This document shows, one piece after another, positions 46,147 to 54,989 of a stretch of 64,000 nt of DNA (within the stretch, counting starts at the first letter, position 1; every line of letters starts with the position of its first letter). Source of the stretch: Aeromonas australiensis (GTDB taxonomy: Bacteria > Pseudomonadota > Gammaproteobacteria > Enterobacterales > Aeromonadaceae); NCBI RefSeq assembly GCF_000819725.1, contig NZ_CDDH01000027.1, positions 1 through 64,000 on the forward strand, in the 5' to 3' direction. Made by a program: the position numbers and the translations under genes. The notes below the pieces were generated by a model. That model saw only the letters and a list, made by a program, of their open reading frames with translations. It had not been told where the DNA came from and ran no database searches.

Positions 46147-47256
46147 TCAGAGCCCGAACAGCGGACGCAGGCGAATGCCGATCAGGCTGCCTGCGAGGGC
46201 CATCAGCATCCAGACCCAACCGTGCAGACTGCCAGATGCTGTGCCATCAAAGAAACCGCCGAGGTTGCAGGCGGCGTACATGGCCCCCATCCCCATCAGC
46301 AGACCGCCGATGATGGATGCCAGGCTGTTGCCGAGCCGCATCGGGGCAAAGTTGCTGCCACCGCTGATGCTGCGTGCCAGCATGGCCCCCAGAATGCCGA
46401 GCCAGAACATGCCGACCATGGGGTTGAGAAAGAGCGGCTGAGCCAGTTTGGGGTGCCCCTCGAACAGACCGAACAGGGAGGCGCCGCGCAGCGCCATGTC
46501 ATAGATGGCACCGGTGATGGTCCAGGCCGAGCCGTGCAGGGCGACCACGGAGGAGTTGAGCAGGGCGATGATGATGCCGCCGGTCAGCACGGTGAAGCGG
46601 CCATCGCGCCAGAACAGGTTGCCGCCGCTGAAGAGGGGCTTGAGTTCGCCGGTGCGTTTGAGCTCGCTGTTGCGAAACAGCAGGAACAGCACGGCAACCA
46701 GCGTCAGATTGAGCAGCATGCCGCTCCAGATATTGCCGGTCAGATCCCGGGCCAGCACAACATGGCTGGAGAAGGTGGCCTCCAGTTCGGGGCGGAACTG
46801 GTTGCTGATGAGGGTGCCGATGCCGTAGCAGATCAGCACCAGCCAGAAGCGGGGTTGCCCCTCGCCGCAGCAATAAAGAGTGCCGGTGGCACAGACGCCT
46901 GCCAGCTGCATGCCGATGCCGAACAGGAAGGCGCCGACGATGAAGGGAATGCCGATAGCCATCACGTTACCCACCATGGCATCGCCAAACAGGGCGTGAC
47001 TAAAGGAGAGGAAGGTGGTGAACAGCAGAATTTCGATGGCGATGGTGAGCAGGTGAACCCGCACAAAGTAGCTGTTGCGCTTGGTCAGCATTTCGCGCCA
47101 ACCGAACACGATGCCGAAGCGACTGAAGGAGAGGGTGAAGCCGAAGCCTCCTCCTAACAGGGCCATCAGGGCCCATTTCATACCAAAGGTGTTGCCGAGC
47201 CAGAGTAACGCTCCCCCCGCGAGTACCACGATGGGGAGCGACCATTTTCGAGTCAT
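46147..47256 (-). CDS. YeeE/TsuA-type thiosulfate permease
   Basis: The 369-residue membrane protein belongs to the YeeE/YedE (DUF395) family. The sequence FGIGMQLAGVCATGTLYCCGEG near residue 112 includes the conserved cysteine of the thiosulfate path. A second repeat near 300-330 (GAMYAACNLGGFF) holds the matching cysteine. TsuA homologues import thiosulfate by relaying it between cysteines. No TusA-like partner gene is adjacent. AAGGA precedes the ATG at a good distance. The substrate assignment is by family and somewhat uncertain. Confidence 0.85.
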   Translation of the reverse strand: MTRKWSLPIVVLAGGALLWLGNTFGMKWALMALLGGGFGFTLSFSRFGIVFGWREMLTKRNSYFVRVHLLTIAIEILLFTTFLSFSHALFGDAMVGNVMAIGIPFIVGAFLFGIGMQLAGVCATGTLYCCGEGQPRFWLVLICYGIGTLISNQFRPELEATFSSHVVLARDLTGNIWSGMLLNLTLVAVLFLLFRNSELKRTGELKPLFSGGNLFWRDGRFTVLTGGIIIALLNSSVVALHGSAWTITGAIYDMALRGASLFGLFEGHPKLAQPLFLNPMVGMFWLGILGAMLARSISGGSNFAPMRLGNSLASIIGGLLMGMGAMYAACNLGGFFDGTASGSLHGWVWMLMALAGSLIGIRLRPLFGL

Positions 47257-47346
47257 AACCGTTAATCCTTATAGCTGGATGAAGAGTTGGGAGTGCGGAT
47301 CCTATTCCCTCATTGAGTCCAAGGCTATCGGTTTAGCAGAGTAAGA

Positions 47347-47368
47347 AGCGAGAAAATGGCATCTCGCT
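47347..47368 (-). terminator. probable rarD terminator
   Basis: A 7-bp stem (AGCGAGA with TCTCGCT) and eight-base loop lies just after rarD on the minus strand and is followed by TCTT. It is short and only moderately convincing. Confidence 0.45.
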
Positions 47369-47385
47369 TATAGCTGTTTTGTTAT

Positions 47386-48309
47386 TTACGGATTTGATTT
47401 TGATAGCGTGATGCTGTCCGCTCTGGTTGATCTTCTACCGTTGCGTAGCCCATCCAGACTGAACAGCACCAGCGCACTCCAGATGCAGGCGAAGGTGAGC
47501 AGTTTGTCCATCGCCAGCGCTTCCCCATAGAGAGTGACCGCAAGGATGAACATCATGCTGGGGCCAATGTACTGGAAGAAGCCCAGGGTCGAGAGCTTGA
47601 GCCGGGTAGCTGCGGCGGTGAAACAGAGCAGGGGGACTGTGGTGACGGCGCCAGCGGCGATCAGCAGCAGGTTGAGGTGCCAGTCGTTCTGGGTGAGATG
47701 GCTGGTGGGACTGTCGGCAAAGCCCCACAGATAGATGGCGGCTGGCGGCAGCATGATCATGGTTTCGATCAGCAGACCGGTGAGGGCATCGAGAGCCAGT
47801 TTTTTGCGCACCAGCCCATAGATGGCAAAGCTCGATGCCAGCACCAGCGCAATCCAGGGCAAGGAGCCAAAGGCGATAAGCTGGATTGCGACCCCGGCAA
47901 AGGCCAGGGCTACCGCCCACCACTGCAGGCGGCGCAGCTTCTCGCTCAGAAACACCATGCCCAGCAGCACGTTGAACAGCGGGTTGATGTAGTAGCCGAG
48001 GCTGGCATCCAGCATATGGCCATTGTTGATGGCCCAGATAAACAGCAGCCAGTTGCCGCCGACGGTGACCGAGGTAAAGGCCAGGATGAGCAGCACTTTT
48101 GGCTGGCGCAGCACAGCTTGTACCTTGTGCCACTGGCGACCTAGCAGGGTCAGCACCATCAGCAGCACGCAGGACCAGATCATCCGGTGGGTAAGGATTT
48201 CCGGGGCGGGTACAGCAGAGAGGGTTTTGAAATAGATGGGGGCCAGCCCCCAAAGGGTATAGGCGCACAGGGCGTAGATGACGCCCTGACGCTGGATCTG
48301 TTGCGGCAT
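47386..48309 (-). CDS. rarD: RarD, EamA-family permease
   Basis: The 307-residue protein has ten predicted membrane helices of the drug/metabolite transporter type. The N-terminus (QGVIYALCAYTLWGLAPIYFK) and SLGYYINPLFNVLLG near 95 are strongly conserved in RarD. Its substrate is unknown; the original name refers to chloramphenicol. The ATG at 48309 stands seven bases after AAAGGT. A longer frame upstream lacks a ribosome site. Confidence 0.92.
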   Translation of the reverse strand: MPQQIQRQGVIYALCAYTLWGLAPIYFKTLSAVPAPEILTHRMIWSCVLLMVLTLLGRQWHKVQAVLRQPKVLLILAFTSVTVGGNWLLFIWAINNGHMLDASLGYYINPLFNVLLGMVFLSEKLRRLQWWAVALAFAGVAIQLIAFGSLPWIALVLASSFAIYGLVRKKLALDALTGLLIETMIMLPPAAIYLWGFADSPTSHLTQNDWHLNLLLIAAGAVTTVPLLCFTAAATRLKLSTLGFFQYIGPSMMFILAVTLYGEALAMDKLLTFACIWSALVLFSLDGLRNGRRSTRADSITLSKSNP

Positions 48310-48434
48310 GCGGATGACCTTTACTGAAGCGTTGGATGCGGGAAAACATCGCAAAAAATCAGTGTAGCGATCCTTTTGCGGGGAAAGAAGCGAATAAACG
48401 AAGTTTGAGGGAAAGGAGGAGTGTGGCTGGCCGG

Positions 48435-48605
48435 TCAGCCTTTACCGCGGCGGATCTTGTCGACCTCCATCAACAGCCAGAGCATCAGGGCGATGGCGGA
48501 GATCCAGGGGCCCCAGGTCACGTAGGCCTCGCCGTGCCCCAGCACGAAGAACAGCAGGGGCAAACCGATCACCAGAAAAAGTACGCTTCCCAGAAAAAAT
48601 AGCAT
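48435..48605 (-). CDS. small two-helix membrane protein
   Basis: The 56-residue protein has two hydrophobic segments (LFFLGSVLFLVIGLPLLFFVL and a second around WISAIALMLWLL) joined by a short loop, and a basic C-terminus (DKIRRGKG). I do not recognise a family. The ATG at 48605 has only a weak AAAG upstream; the frame is open for 26 more codons toward the puuC terminator. The hydrophobic pattern argues that it is real. Confidence 0.55.
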   Translation of the reverse strand: MLFFLGSVLFLVIGLPLLFFVLGHGEAYVTWGPWISAIALMLWLLMEVDKIRRGKG

Positions 48606-48681
48606 TTTTGTCTTTATATTTAACACGTTGGCTTTTTTATCATTATAAGGATTGAGCCCGGTGATGGAAGGCCAAAAATGC

Positions 48682-48705
48682 AAAAGGGGGATTTCTCCCC
48701 CTTTT
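48682..48705 (-). terminator. terminator of puuC
   Basis: A 10-bp stem (AAAAGGGGGA with TCCCCCTTTT) and loop TTTC follows the puuC stop on the minus strand and ends in TTTT. Confidence 0.8.
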
Positions 48706-48731
48706 TGATCCGATAGCGCTGCTTTGTCGTG

Positions 48732-50228
48732 TTATTCCAGCTGAATCCAGGTGCTTTTCAGCTCGGTGTACTTCTCCAGCGCATGAAGTGACTTGTCGCG
48801 ACCGTTGCCGGACTGCTTGAAGCCGCCAAACGGCATGGTCATGTCGCCACCATCCCAGTTGTTGACGAACACGGTACCGGCGCGCAGGGCGCGGGAGCCT
48901 TTCACCGCCTTGTTGAGATCCGCCGTCCAGATCGCTGCCGCCAGCCCATAGTCGGAGTCGTTGCCCAGCGCAATGGCCTCTTCCAGCGTATCGAAGCCGG
49001 TCACTGCCAGCACCGGGCCGAAGATCTCCTCGCGGAAGATGCGCATCTCGGGGGTCACGTCGTCGAAGATGGTGGGTTCGATATAGAAGCCGCCACTCTC
49101 CATATTGGTGCGGTTGCCGCCCAGCAGTAGCTTGGCCCCCTCCTGCTTGCCAATCTCGATATAGCGCAGCACCTGCTCCATCTGGATGTGATCCACCATG
49201 GCGCCGATCCGGGTAGCGGGATCGAGCGGGTTGGCCGAGATCCACTCGCGGGCATGAGCCAGCAGTCGCTCCATAAATTGCGGTTTGATGCTGTTTTGCA
49301 CCAGCAGCCGAGAGGCGGCGGTACACACCTCGCCCTGGTTGTAGAAGATGGCGCCAGCGGCGCTCTTGGCCGCGGCGTCCAGATCCGGCGCATCCGCCAG
49401 TATGATGTTGGGGCTCTTGCCGCCGCACTCCATAAAGGCGCGCTTGAGGTTGGACTTGCCGGAGCACTCCACCAGATGTTTGCCGATCTTGGTGGAGCCG
49501 GTGAAGGTGATGCAGTCCACATCCATATGCATGGCCAGCACCTCACCCACTGTATGGCCAAAGCCCGGCAGCACGTTGAACACGCCGTCCGGAATACCCG
49601 CCTCCTTGGCCAGACCGGCGATACGCAGGGCCGTCAGCGGAGATTTCTCGGAAGGCTTGAGAATGACCGAGTTGCCGGTGGCGAGCGCCGGGCCCAGCTT
49701 CCAGCAGGCCATCACCAGCGGGAAGTTCCAGGGCACTATGGCGGCAACTACCCCGAGCGCTTCGCGGGTCACCAGCGCCAGGGCGGATTCCTCCACCGGG
49801 GCGACCTGATCGTAGATCTTGTCGATCGCTTCGGCGTTCCAGGCGATACAGTTGGCGGCGGCGGGGGCGTCATAGCCCATGGCATCGCCGATGGGTTTGC
49901 CCATATCCAGCGACTCCAGCAGCGCCAGCTCCACCTTGTTGAGGCGCATCAGCTCGGCGAAACGCTGCATGATCTGCTTGCGCTGTTTCGGCGGCAGGCC
50001 GCTCCAGCGTTTGTCCTCAAAAGCGGCACGCGCGGCCTGCACCGCCAGTTCGGCATCGGCGGCATCGCAGGCCGCCACCTTGGTCAGCAGCTTGCCGTTG
50101 GCCGGGTTGATGCAATCGAAGGTGGCGCCATTGACGGCATCCCGATAGCTGCCATTGATAAAGGCTTGCGAGGGCAGGGTCAGATGGGCGGCCTTGTGTT
50201 GCCACTGGGCCAGGGTCAGGTCACTCAT
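48732..50228 (-). CDS. puuC: aldehyde dehydrogenase, PuuC type
   Basis: The 498-residue NAD(P)-dependent dehydrogenase resembles PuuC, which oxidises gamma-glutamyl-gamma-aminobutyraldehyde in putrescine breakdown and accepts other aminoaldehydes. PWNFPLVMACWKLGPALA binds the cofactor, the catalytic glutamate is in MECGGKSPNI near 268, and the cysteine is in NQGEVCTAASRL near 302. AAGGAG before ATG 50228 sets the start. puuR lies 125 bases upstream on the same strand. A PuuR-like site candidate lies in that gap. The exact substrate is inferred from similarity and context. Confidence 0.88.
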   Translation of the reverse strand: MSDLTLAQWQHKAAHLTLPSQAFINGSYRDAVNGATFDCINPANGKLLTKVAACDAADAELAVQAARAAFEDKRWSGLPPKQRKQIMQRFAELMRLNKVELALLESLDMGKPIGDAMGYDAPAAANCIAWNAEAIDKIYDQVAPVEESALALVTREALGVVAAIVPWNFPLVMACWKLGPALATGNSVILKPSEKSPLTALRIAGLAKEAGIPDGVFNVLPGFGHTVGEVLAMHMDVDCITFTGSTKIGKHLVECSGKSNLKRAFMECGGKSPNIILADAPDLDAAAKSAAGAIFYNQGEVCTAASRLLVQNSIKPQFMERLLAHAREWISANPLDPATRIGAMVDHIQMEQVLRYIEIGKQEGAKLLLGGNRTNMESGGFYIEPTIFDDVTPEMRIFREEIFGPVLAVTGFDTLEEAIALGNDSDYGLAAAIWTADLNKAVKGSRALRAGTVFVNNWDGGDMTMPFGGFKQSGNGRDKSLHALEKYTELKSTWIQLE

Positions 50229-50301
50229 GTTCACTCCTTGAACCGGCAAAAGTCAGTTTCCGCGTATCAATATGCTAAACATCCTGCCGCTTGTAAATCC
50301 A

Positions 50302-50318
50302 CATTGTAACAATTCATT
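50302..50318 (-). promoter_or_regulatory. possible PuuR site upstream of puuC
   Basis: The minus strand reads AATGTTTAATGAATT, matching 10 of 15 positions of the E. coli PuuR consensus as I recall it. It lies about 75-90 bases before the puuC start. Confidence 0.3.
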
Positions 50319-50353
50319 AAACATTGGCCGCTGGTTGACCCCTTATCACCCTG

Positions 50354-50896
50354 TTAGAAACTGGCGGGGGTGTTGGCCGAGATCAGTACGCACTCCTGTT
50401 CGCCCACATTGCGAAAGCGGTGGGGGGTGCGACTGTCGAAGTAGTAGCCATCTCCGGCGCCCAGCAGGTAGACCTGCTCGCCCACGGTCACTTCTACTTC
50501 GCCCTTGATGACGATGCCGCACTCTTCACCCTCGTGGCTCAGCATGTCGTCGCCGGTGTCGGCGCCCGGTGGCAATACCTCCTGTAACATGCCGATGGCA
50601 CGGTTGGCGCGGCTGTGACCCACCAGTCGGTAGCTGATGGGGTGGGTGCCGAGGTCCGGCATGTCGGCGGCGCGGAAGATCACTTCTGAGTCCATTTCGG
50701 TCTCGTCGGTAAAAAAACTGGCCAGCGACATGGGGATACCTTCCAGCACCTTGCGCAGGGAGGCAACAGAGGGGCTCACCTGATTTTTCTCGATCTGGGA
50801 GATAAATCCGTTGGTCACACCGGAGCGTTTGGCCAGCTCGCGCTGGGAGAGGGCTGCCTGGGTGCGAACCGCCTTGAGGCGGTGACCGATATCCAT
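50354..50896 (-). CDS. puuR: PuuR-type XRE/cupin regulator
   Basis: The 180-residue regulator has an N-terminal helix-turn-helix (SQRELAKRSGVTNGFISQIEKNQVSPS, about 17-45) and a C-terminal cupin domain (about 105-175; HEGEECGIVIKGEVEV and YYFDSRTPHRFRN). E. coli PuuR represses the putrescine genes and is released by putrescine. It diverges from the omega-aminotransferase gene and precedes puuC, so it is placed to control both units. AAGGAG lies nine bases before the ATG. Confidence 0.9.
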   Translation of the reverse strand: MDIGHRLKAVRTQAALSQRELAKRSGVTNGFISQIEKNQVSPSVASLRKVLEGIPMSLASFFTDETEMDSEVIFRAADMPDLGTHPISYRLVGHSRANRAIGMLQEVLPPGADTGDDMLSHEGEECGIVIKGEVEVTVGEQVYLLGAGDGYYFDSRTPHRFRNVGEQECVLISANTPASF

Positions 50897-50990
50897 CTAT
50901 AGACACTCCTTGACTGTTTACTATTATTAAAATTGTGTTAAATATCTTATACCACCCTGCTGATGTGTCTAGCCTGGGTGGCATCAGGCA

Positions 50991-51005
50991 GGGCTATAAT
51001 GAGCC
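50991..51005 (+). promoter_or_regulatory. possible PuuR operator before the aminotransferase gene
   Basis: The core TATAATGA (50995-51002) within GGGCTATAATGAGCC matches the core of the recalled PuuR consensus and may also overlap a -10 element. It lies in the divergent region between puuR and the aminotransferase gene. Confidence 0.35.
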
Positions 51006-51081
51006 CCTTTTTATGGATTCGGGTGTTTAATTTAATAGGCATTAGCCGGAAGTTGCTAAACACCTTAAGGATGAGGTGACC

Positions 51082-52413
51082 ATGAAACCGATCAGCGACA
51101 TCAATACGCCCTCCGACATGTCCGCCTTCTGGATGCCGTTCACCGCCAACCAGCAGTTCAAGGCGGCGCCGCGTATCCTGAAGTCGGCAGAGGGGATGTA
51201 TTATCACTCAGAGGATGGCCGCAAGATACTGGATGGCACAGCCGGACTCTGGTGTTGCAACGCGGGCCATGGTCGGCGCGAGATTGCCGAGGCGGTCTCC
51301 CAGCAGATTTCCCACCTCGATTTTGCCCCCACTTTCCAGATGGGCCACCCGCTGCCGTTCGAGCTGGCCAACAAGCTGGTGGAGATCGCTCCCAAGGGCT
51401 TTGGCCACGTCTTCTACACCAACTCCGGCTCAGAGTCAGTCGATACCGCGCTCAAAATCGCGCTGGCCTGGCAGCGGGCTCGCGGTCAGGGCACCCGTAC
51501 CCGGCTGATTGGCCGCGAGCGTGGCTATCACGGGGTCGGCTTTGGCGGCATCTCGGTGGGGGGGATCCCTGGCAACCGCAAGTGGTTCGGCTCCCTGCTG
51601 ACCGGGGTGGATCATCTGCCCCATACCCTCAACATCGCCAAGAATGCCTTCACCAAAGGACTGCCCGAGGAGGATGTGGCGCTGGCCGACGAGTTGGAGA
51701 AGATCGTCTTCCTGCACGATGCCAGCAATATCGCGGCGGTGATTGTCGAGCCCATCGCTGGCAGTACCGGCGTGCTGATGCCCCCCAAAGGCTACCTCAA
51801 GCGGCTGCGGGAGATCTGTACCAAACACGGCATCCTGCTGATTTTTGACGAGGTGATCACCGGTTTCGGTCGCCTCGGCTCCCCCTTCGCCGCACAGGAG
51901 TTCGATGTCATCCCCGACATGATCACTTGCGCCAAGGGGCTCACCAACGGCGCTATCCCGATGGGGGCTGTGCTGGTGCAGAAGCACATTTATGACGACA
52001 TGATGGCGGCAGGAAAGGGGGCTATCGAGCTGTTCCACGGCTACACCTACTCCGGCCATCCGGTGGCTGCTGCTGCGGGTCTGGCGACCCTCGAGATCTA
52101 TCGCAACGAGAACCTGCTCAGCCGCGCCGCCGATCTGGCGGGCTACTGGGAGGAGGCGGTTCACTCTCTCAAGGGGTGCAAGCATGTCAAAGACATTCGC
52201 AACTACGGGCTGGTGGCGGGTATCGAGCTGGAATCCATGCCGGATGCACCGGGCAAGCGCGCCTATGAGGTGTTTGTTCGCTGCTTCGAGCAGGGGGCGC
52301 TTATCCGGGTGACTGGCGACATCATCGCCCTGTCGCCACCCCTCATCATAGAGCGCAGCCAGATCGACGATCTCTTTACCCTGCTGCAGGATGCCCTGCA
52401 GGCACAACCCTAA
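51082..52413 (+). CDS. omega-amino acid--pyruvate aminotransferase
   Basis: The 443-residue class III PLP aminotransferase has FWMPFTANQQFK at the N-terminus, TNSGSESVDTALK near residue 115, LIFDEVITGFGRLG near 255 (cofactor aspartate) and the PLP lysine in TCAKGLTNGAIPMGAV near 286. This pattern fits beta-alanine/omega-amino acid:pyruvate transaminases, which yield malonate semialdehyde from beta-alanine. mmsA, which uses that product, is next in line. The ATG at 51082 has GAGG five bases upstream. Putrescine or spermidine derivatives are other possible substrates. Confidence 0.88.
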   Translation: MKPISDINTPSDMSAFWMPFTANQQFKAAPRILKSAEGMYYHSEDGRKILDGTAGLWCCNAGHGRREIAEAVSQQISHLDFAPTFQMGHPLPFELANKLVEIAPKGFGHVFYTNSGSESVDTALKIALAWQRARGQGTRTRLIGRERGYHGVGFGGISVGGIPGNRKWFGSLLTGVDHLPHTLNIAKNAFTKGLPEEDVALADELEKIVFLHDASNIAAVIVEPIAGSTGVLMPPKGYLKRLREICTKHGILLIFDEVITGFGRLGSPFAAQEFDVIPDMITCAKGLTNGAIPMGAVLVQKHIYDDMMAAGKGAIELFHGYTYSGHPVAAAAGLATLEIYRNENLLSRAADLAGYWEEAVHSLKGCKHVKDIRNYGLVAGIELESMPDAPGKRAYEVFVRCFEQGALIRVTGDIIALSPPLIIERSQIDDLFTLLQDALQAQP

Positions 52414-52423
52414 CCCATTTGAT

Positions 52424-52443
52424 GGCCCCGCACTGGCGGGGCC
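52424..52443 (+). other. hairpin between the aminotransferase gene and mmsA
   Basis: An 8-bp perfect stem (GGCCCCGC with GCGGGGCC) has loop ACTG and is followed by TTGCGTTGG rather than a T run. It may give partial termination within the operon. Confidence 0.5.
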
Positions 52444-52494
52444 TTGCGTTGGTTTGCTTAGCGCATTTACCACATCAGTTATCACGGAGGATAC

Positions 52495-53991
52495 ATGACA
52501 TACAGGGTCAGCAACTTCATTAACGGCCAGCCGCAGGAGAGTCGCAGCGAGCGCCAGGGTGCCATCTTCAATCCCGCCTGCGGCAAGCAGCAGGGGAGCG
52601 TCGGGCTTTCCAGCGCCGCCGAGTGTCAGGAGGCGATCGCCATCGCCGAGCGCGCCTTTGCAGACTGGTCACAAACCCCGCCGCTGGTGCGGGCCCGGGT
52701 CTTTTTCCGCTTCAAGGAGTTGATGGAGCAACACAGGGACGAGCTGGCCCAGCTCATCAGCCGCGAGCATGGCAAGGTCTTCTCCGATGCCCAGGGTGAG
52801 TTGACCCGCGGGCTGGAGGTGGTGGAGTTTGCCTGCGGCATTCCCCATCTGCTCAAGGGGGAGCACTCCCTCAACGTCGGTCGCGGGGTAGACAGCTACT
52901 CCATGATGCAACCGGTGGGGGTCTGCGCCGGTATCACCCCGTTCAACTTCCCGGCCATGGTGCCGCTCTGGATGTTCCCGGTCGCCATCGCCTGCGGCAA
53001 CACCTTTATCCTCAAACCCTCCGAGAAGGATCCCTCCCTCTCGCTGCGGATGGCCGAGCTGCTCAAGGAGGCCGGTCTGCCGGACGGCGTGCTCAACGTG
53101 GTGAACGGTGACAAGGAGGTGGTGGATGTGCTGCTGACCGATCCACGGGTCGGTGCCGTGTCGTTTGTCGGCTCCACCCCCATCGCCCAGTACATCTATT
53201 CAACTGCCTCCGCCCACGGCAAGCGAGTTCAGGCGCTGGGCGGCGCCAAGAACCACATGGTGGTGATGCCGGATGCGGATCTCGATCAGGCTGTCTCTGC
53301 CCTGATGGGGGCCGCTTATGGGGCGGCGGGCGAGCGCTGCATGGCCATCTCGGTGGCGGTGGTGGTGGGTGACGAGACCGCCGATGCGCTGGTGGCCAAG
53401 CTGACGCCGCTGGTGGAAAAACTGCGGGTGGGCCCTGGGCTGGGCCAGAGCCCGGAAAGCGAGATGGGGCCGCTCATCAGCCAAGAGCATCTGGCCAAGG
53501 TGCGCGGCTACGTGGATCAGGGGGTGGCCGAAGGGGCCGCGCTGCGGGTCGATGGCCGCACCCTGAACCACGACGAGGGTTACTTTATCGGGGGTTGCCT
53601 GTTTGACGAGGTGACGCCAGAGATGCGCATCTACCGTGAGGAGATCTTCGGCCCTGTGCTCTCCATTGTGCGGGTGCCGGACTACGAGACGGCGCTGCGC
53701 CTCATCAACGAGCACGAGTACGGCAACGGCACCGCCATCTTTACCTGTGACGGCGACACCGCGCGGGACTTCACGGCGCGGGTGCAGGTCGGTATGGTGG
53801 GGGTGAACGTCCCCATTCCGGTGCCGATGGCGTTTCACAGCTTTGGCGGCTGGAAGCGCTCCATCTTCGGGCCGCTCAATATGCACGGGCCGGACGGAGT
53901 TCGCTTCTATACCCGGATGAAGACGGTGACAGCGCGCTGGCCCCAGAGCCTGCGCAGCGGTGCCGAGTTCTCCATGCCAACCATGAAGTGA
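52495..53991 (+). CDS. mmsA: CoA-acylating methylmalonate/malonate-semialdehyde dehydrogenase
   Basis: The 498-residue aldehyde dehydrogenase-fold enzyme oxidises (methyl)malonate semialdehyde to propionyl- or acetyl-CoA with loss of CO2. [21 protein letters not shown] near 140 and the catalytic cysteine in [13 protein letters not shown] near 282 are family marks. The usual general-base glutamate of other aldehyde dehydrogenases is replaced in [12 protein letters not shown], as expected for MmsA/IolA. It lies downstream of the omega-aminotransferase gene, giving a plausible beta-alanine to acetyl-CoA route. GGAGG precedes the ATG. Confidence 0.93.
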   Translation: MTYRVSNFINGQPQESRSERQGAIFNPACGKQQGSVGLSSAAECQEAIAIAERAFADWSQTPPLVRARVFFRFKELMEQHRDELAQLISREHGKVFSDAQGELTRGLEVVEFACGIPHLLKGEHSLNVGRGVDSYSMMQPVGVCAGITPFNFPAMVPLWMFPVAIACGNTFILKPSEKDPSLSLRMAELLKEAGLPDGVLNVVNGDKEVVDVLLTDPRVGAVSFVGSTPIAQYIYSTASAHGKRVQALGGAKNHMVVMPDADLDQAVSALMGAAYGAAGERCMAISVAVVVGDETADALVAKLTPLVEKLRVGPGLGQSPESEMGPLISQEHLAKVRGYVDQGVAEGAALRVDGRTLNHDEGYFIGGCLFDEVTPEMRIYREEIFGPVLSIVRVPDYETALRLINEHEYGNGTAIFTCDGDTARDFTARVQVGMVGVNVPIPVPMAFHSFGGWKRSIFGPLNMHGPDGVRFYTRMKTVTARWPQSLRSGAEFSMPTMK

Positions 53992-54026
53992 TGAGCCCGA
54001 GGCTCACCACTATGACTTGATTATCC

Positions 54027-54057
54027 TGCCCCCGCAGATTGCTGATCTGCGGGGGCA
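54027..54057 (+). other. long hairpin between mmsA and the amidotransferase gene
   Basis: A perfect 13-bp stem (TGCCCCCGCAGAT) with loop TGCTG has little T run after it (ACTTCTGT). It may be a weak terminator or an mRNA-stabilising structure before the next gene. Confidence 0.6.
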
Positions 54058-54077
54058 CTTCTGTAAAGGAGCAACAG

Positions 54078-54806
54078 ATGCGATTGGGAATTCTCGATTG
54101 TGACCGGCTCGATCCTGATCTGGCGGATCGTTTTGGCCCCGTCTACTCCGAGATGTTTATCAGGGGGTTTCAGCCGCTGGCACCCGAGCTGGAATTTCGG
54201 GTCTGGTCAGCCATCGATGGCGAATTGCCGGAAGATCTGCACGAGTGTGATGCCTGGCTTATCACCGGCTCGCGCCACGATGCTTACAGCGATATCCCCT
54301 GGATCCAGGCCCTGAGGGCGTGGATCCGTCAGGCCCACGATGCCGACGTCAAGCTGGCCGGGATCTGCTTCGGTCATCAGGTGATCGCCCAGGCGCTGGG
54401 GGGCGAAGTGGTGAAGTCCACCAAGGGGTGGGGGCTGGGGGTGGCGGTGCACCCCATGTTGGCAGATGAGCCCTGGATGGCGCCGGCGCGGGATCAGATC
54501 CGCATTCTGGCCAGTCATCAGGATCAGGTGGCCCTGCTGCCACCGGGAGCAACCCGGCTGGCGGGCAACGATTTTTGTCCCAACTTCATGTTTTTGCAGG
54601 GTGATCACATCGTCGCCATTCAGGGGCATCCGGAGTTCTCGGTGGAGTACAACCGGGCGCTGATCGAACGGCGTCGTGGCCTGTTGCCCGACGAGCGCTA
54701 CCAGAGCAGCCTCTCCTCGCTGGAGGGGGAGGTGGATTCGGCGACCATGATGCAGTGGCTGCTGCAGTTTCTGGGGATCCTGCCGCTGCGGGCTGGCGCG
54801 GCCTGA
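54078..54806 (+). CDS. class I glutamine amidotransferase-like protein
   Basis: The 242-residue GATase-fold protein has the nucleophile cysteine in GICFGHQ near residue 108 and the histidine-glutamate pair in IQGHPEFS near 192. It resembles GMP-synthase-like free-standing GATases rather than PuuD. Because it follows the puu/beta-alanine genes, it may hydrolyse a gamma-glutamyl amide in the same pathway; this is inference from location. AAAGGAG precedes the ATG. Confidence 0.8.
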   Translation: MRLGILDCDRLDPDLADRFGPVYSEMFIRGFQPLAPELEFRVWSAIDGELPEDLHECDAWLITGSRHDAYSDIPWIQALRAWIRQAHDADVKLAGICFGHQVIAQALGGEVVKSTKGWGLGVAVHPMLADEPWMAPARDQIRILASHQDQVALLPPGATRLAGNDFCPNFMFLQGDHIVAIQGHPEFSVEYNRALIERRRGLLPDERYQSSLSSLEGEVDSATMMQWLLQFLGILPLRAGAA

Positions 54807-54895
54807 ACCCGGTTTGTCAGCCACCCCTTCGGATGCTAGATTTTGTAGCAAAATGAAGGATCAAGCGCTGAGATGTCGGGATCGGATGGTACACT

Positions 54896-54921
54896 GGCCG
54901 CCTATGTGGCGGCCTGTTTTT
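54896..54921 (+). terminator. intrinsic terminator of the amine-catabolism operon
   Basis: A 7-bp stem (GGCCGCC with GGCGGCC), loop TATGT, then TGTTTTT. It separates the amidotransferase gene from cysB. Confidence 0.85.
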
Positions 54922-54989
54922 CTGGCTTGATTGCCGTCCCGGCCTGAGCCAAACCTGTCTGAGCCAAACCAGTGTGAGAGTGTGACGCC

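Noticed and set aside
46123-47157. Plus-strand frame rich in Gln, Glu and Ala opposite the YeeE-type gene
   Set aside because: Composition is that of a reverse-strand shadow of a membrane protein.
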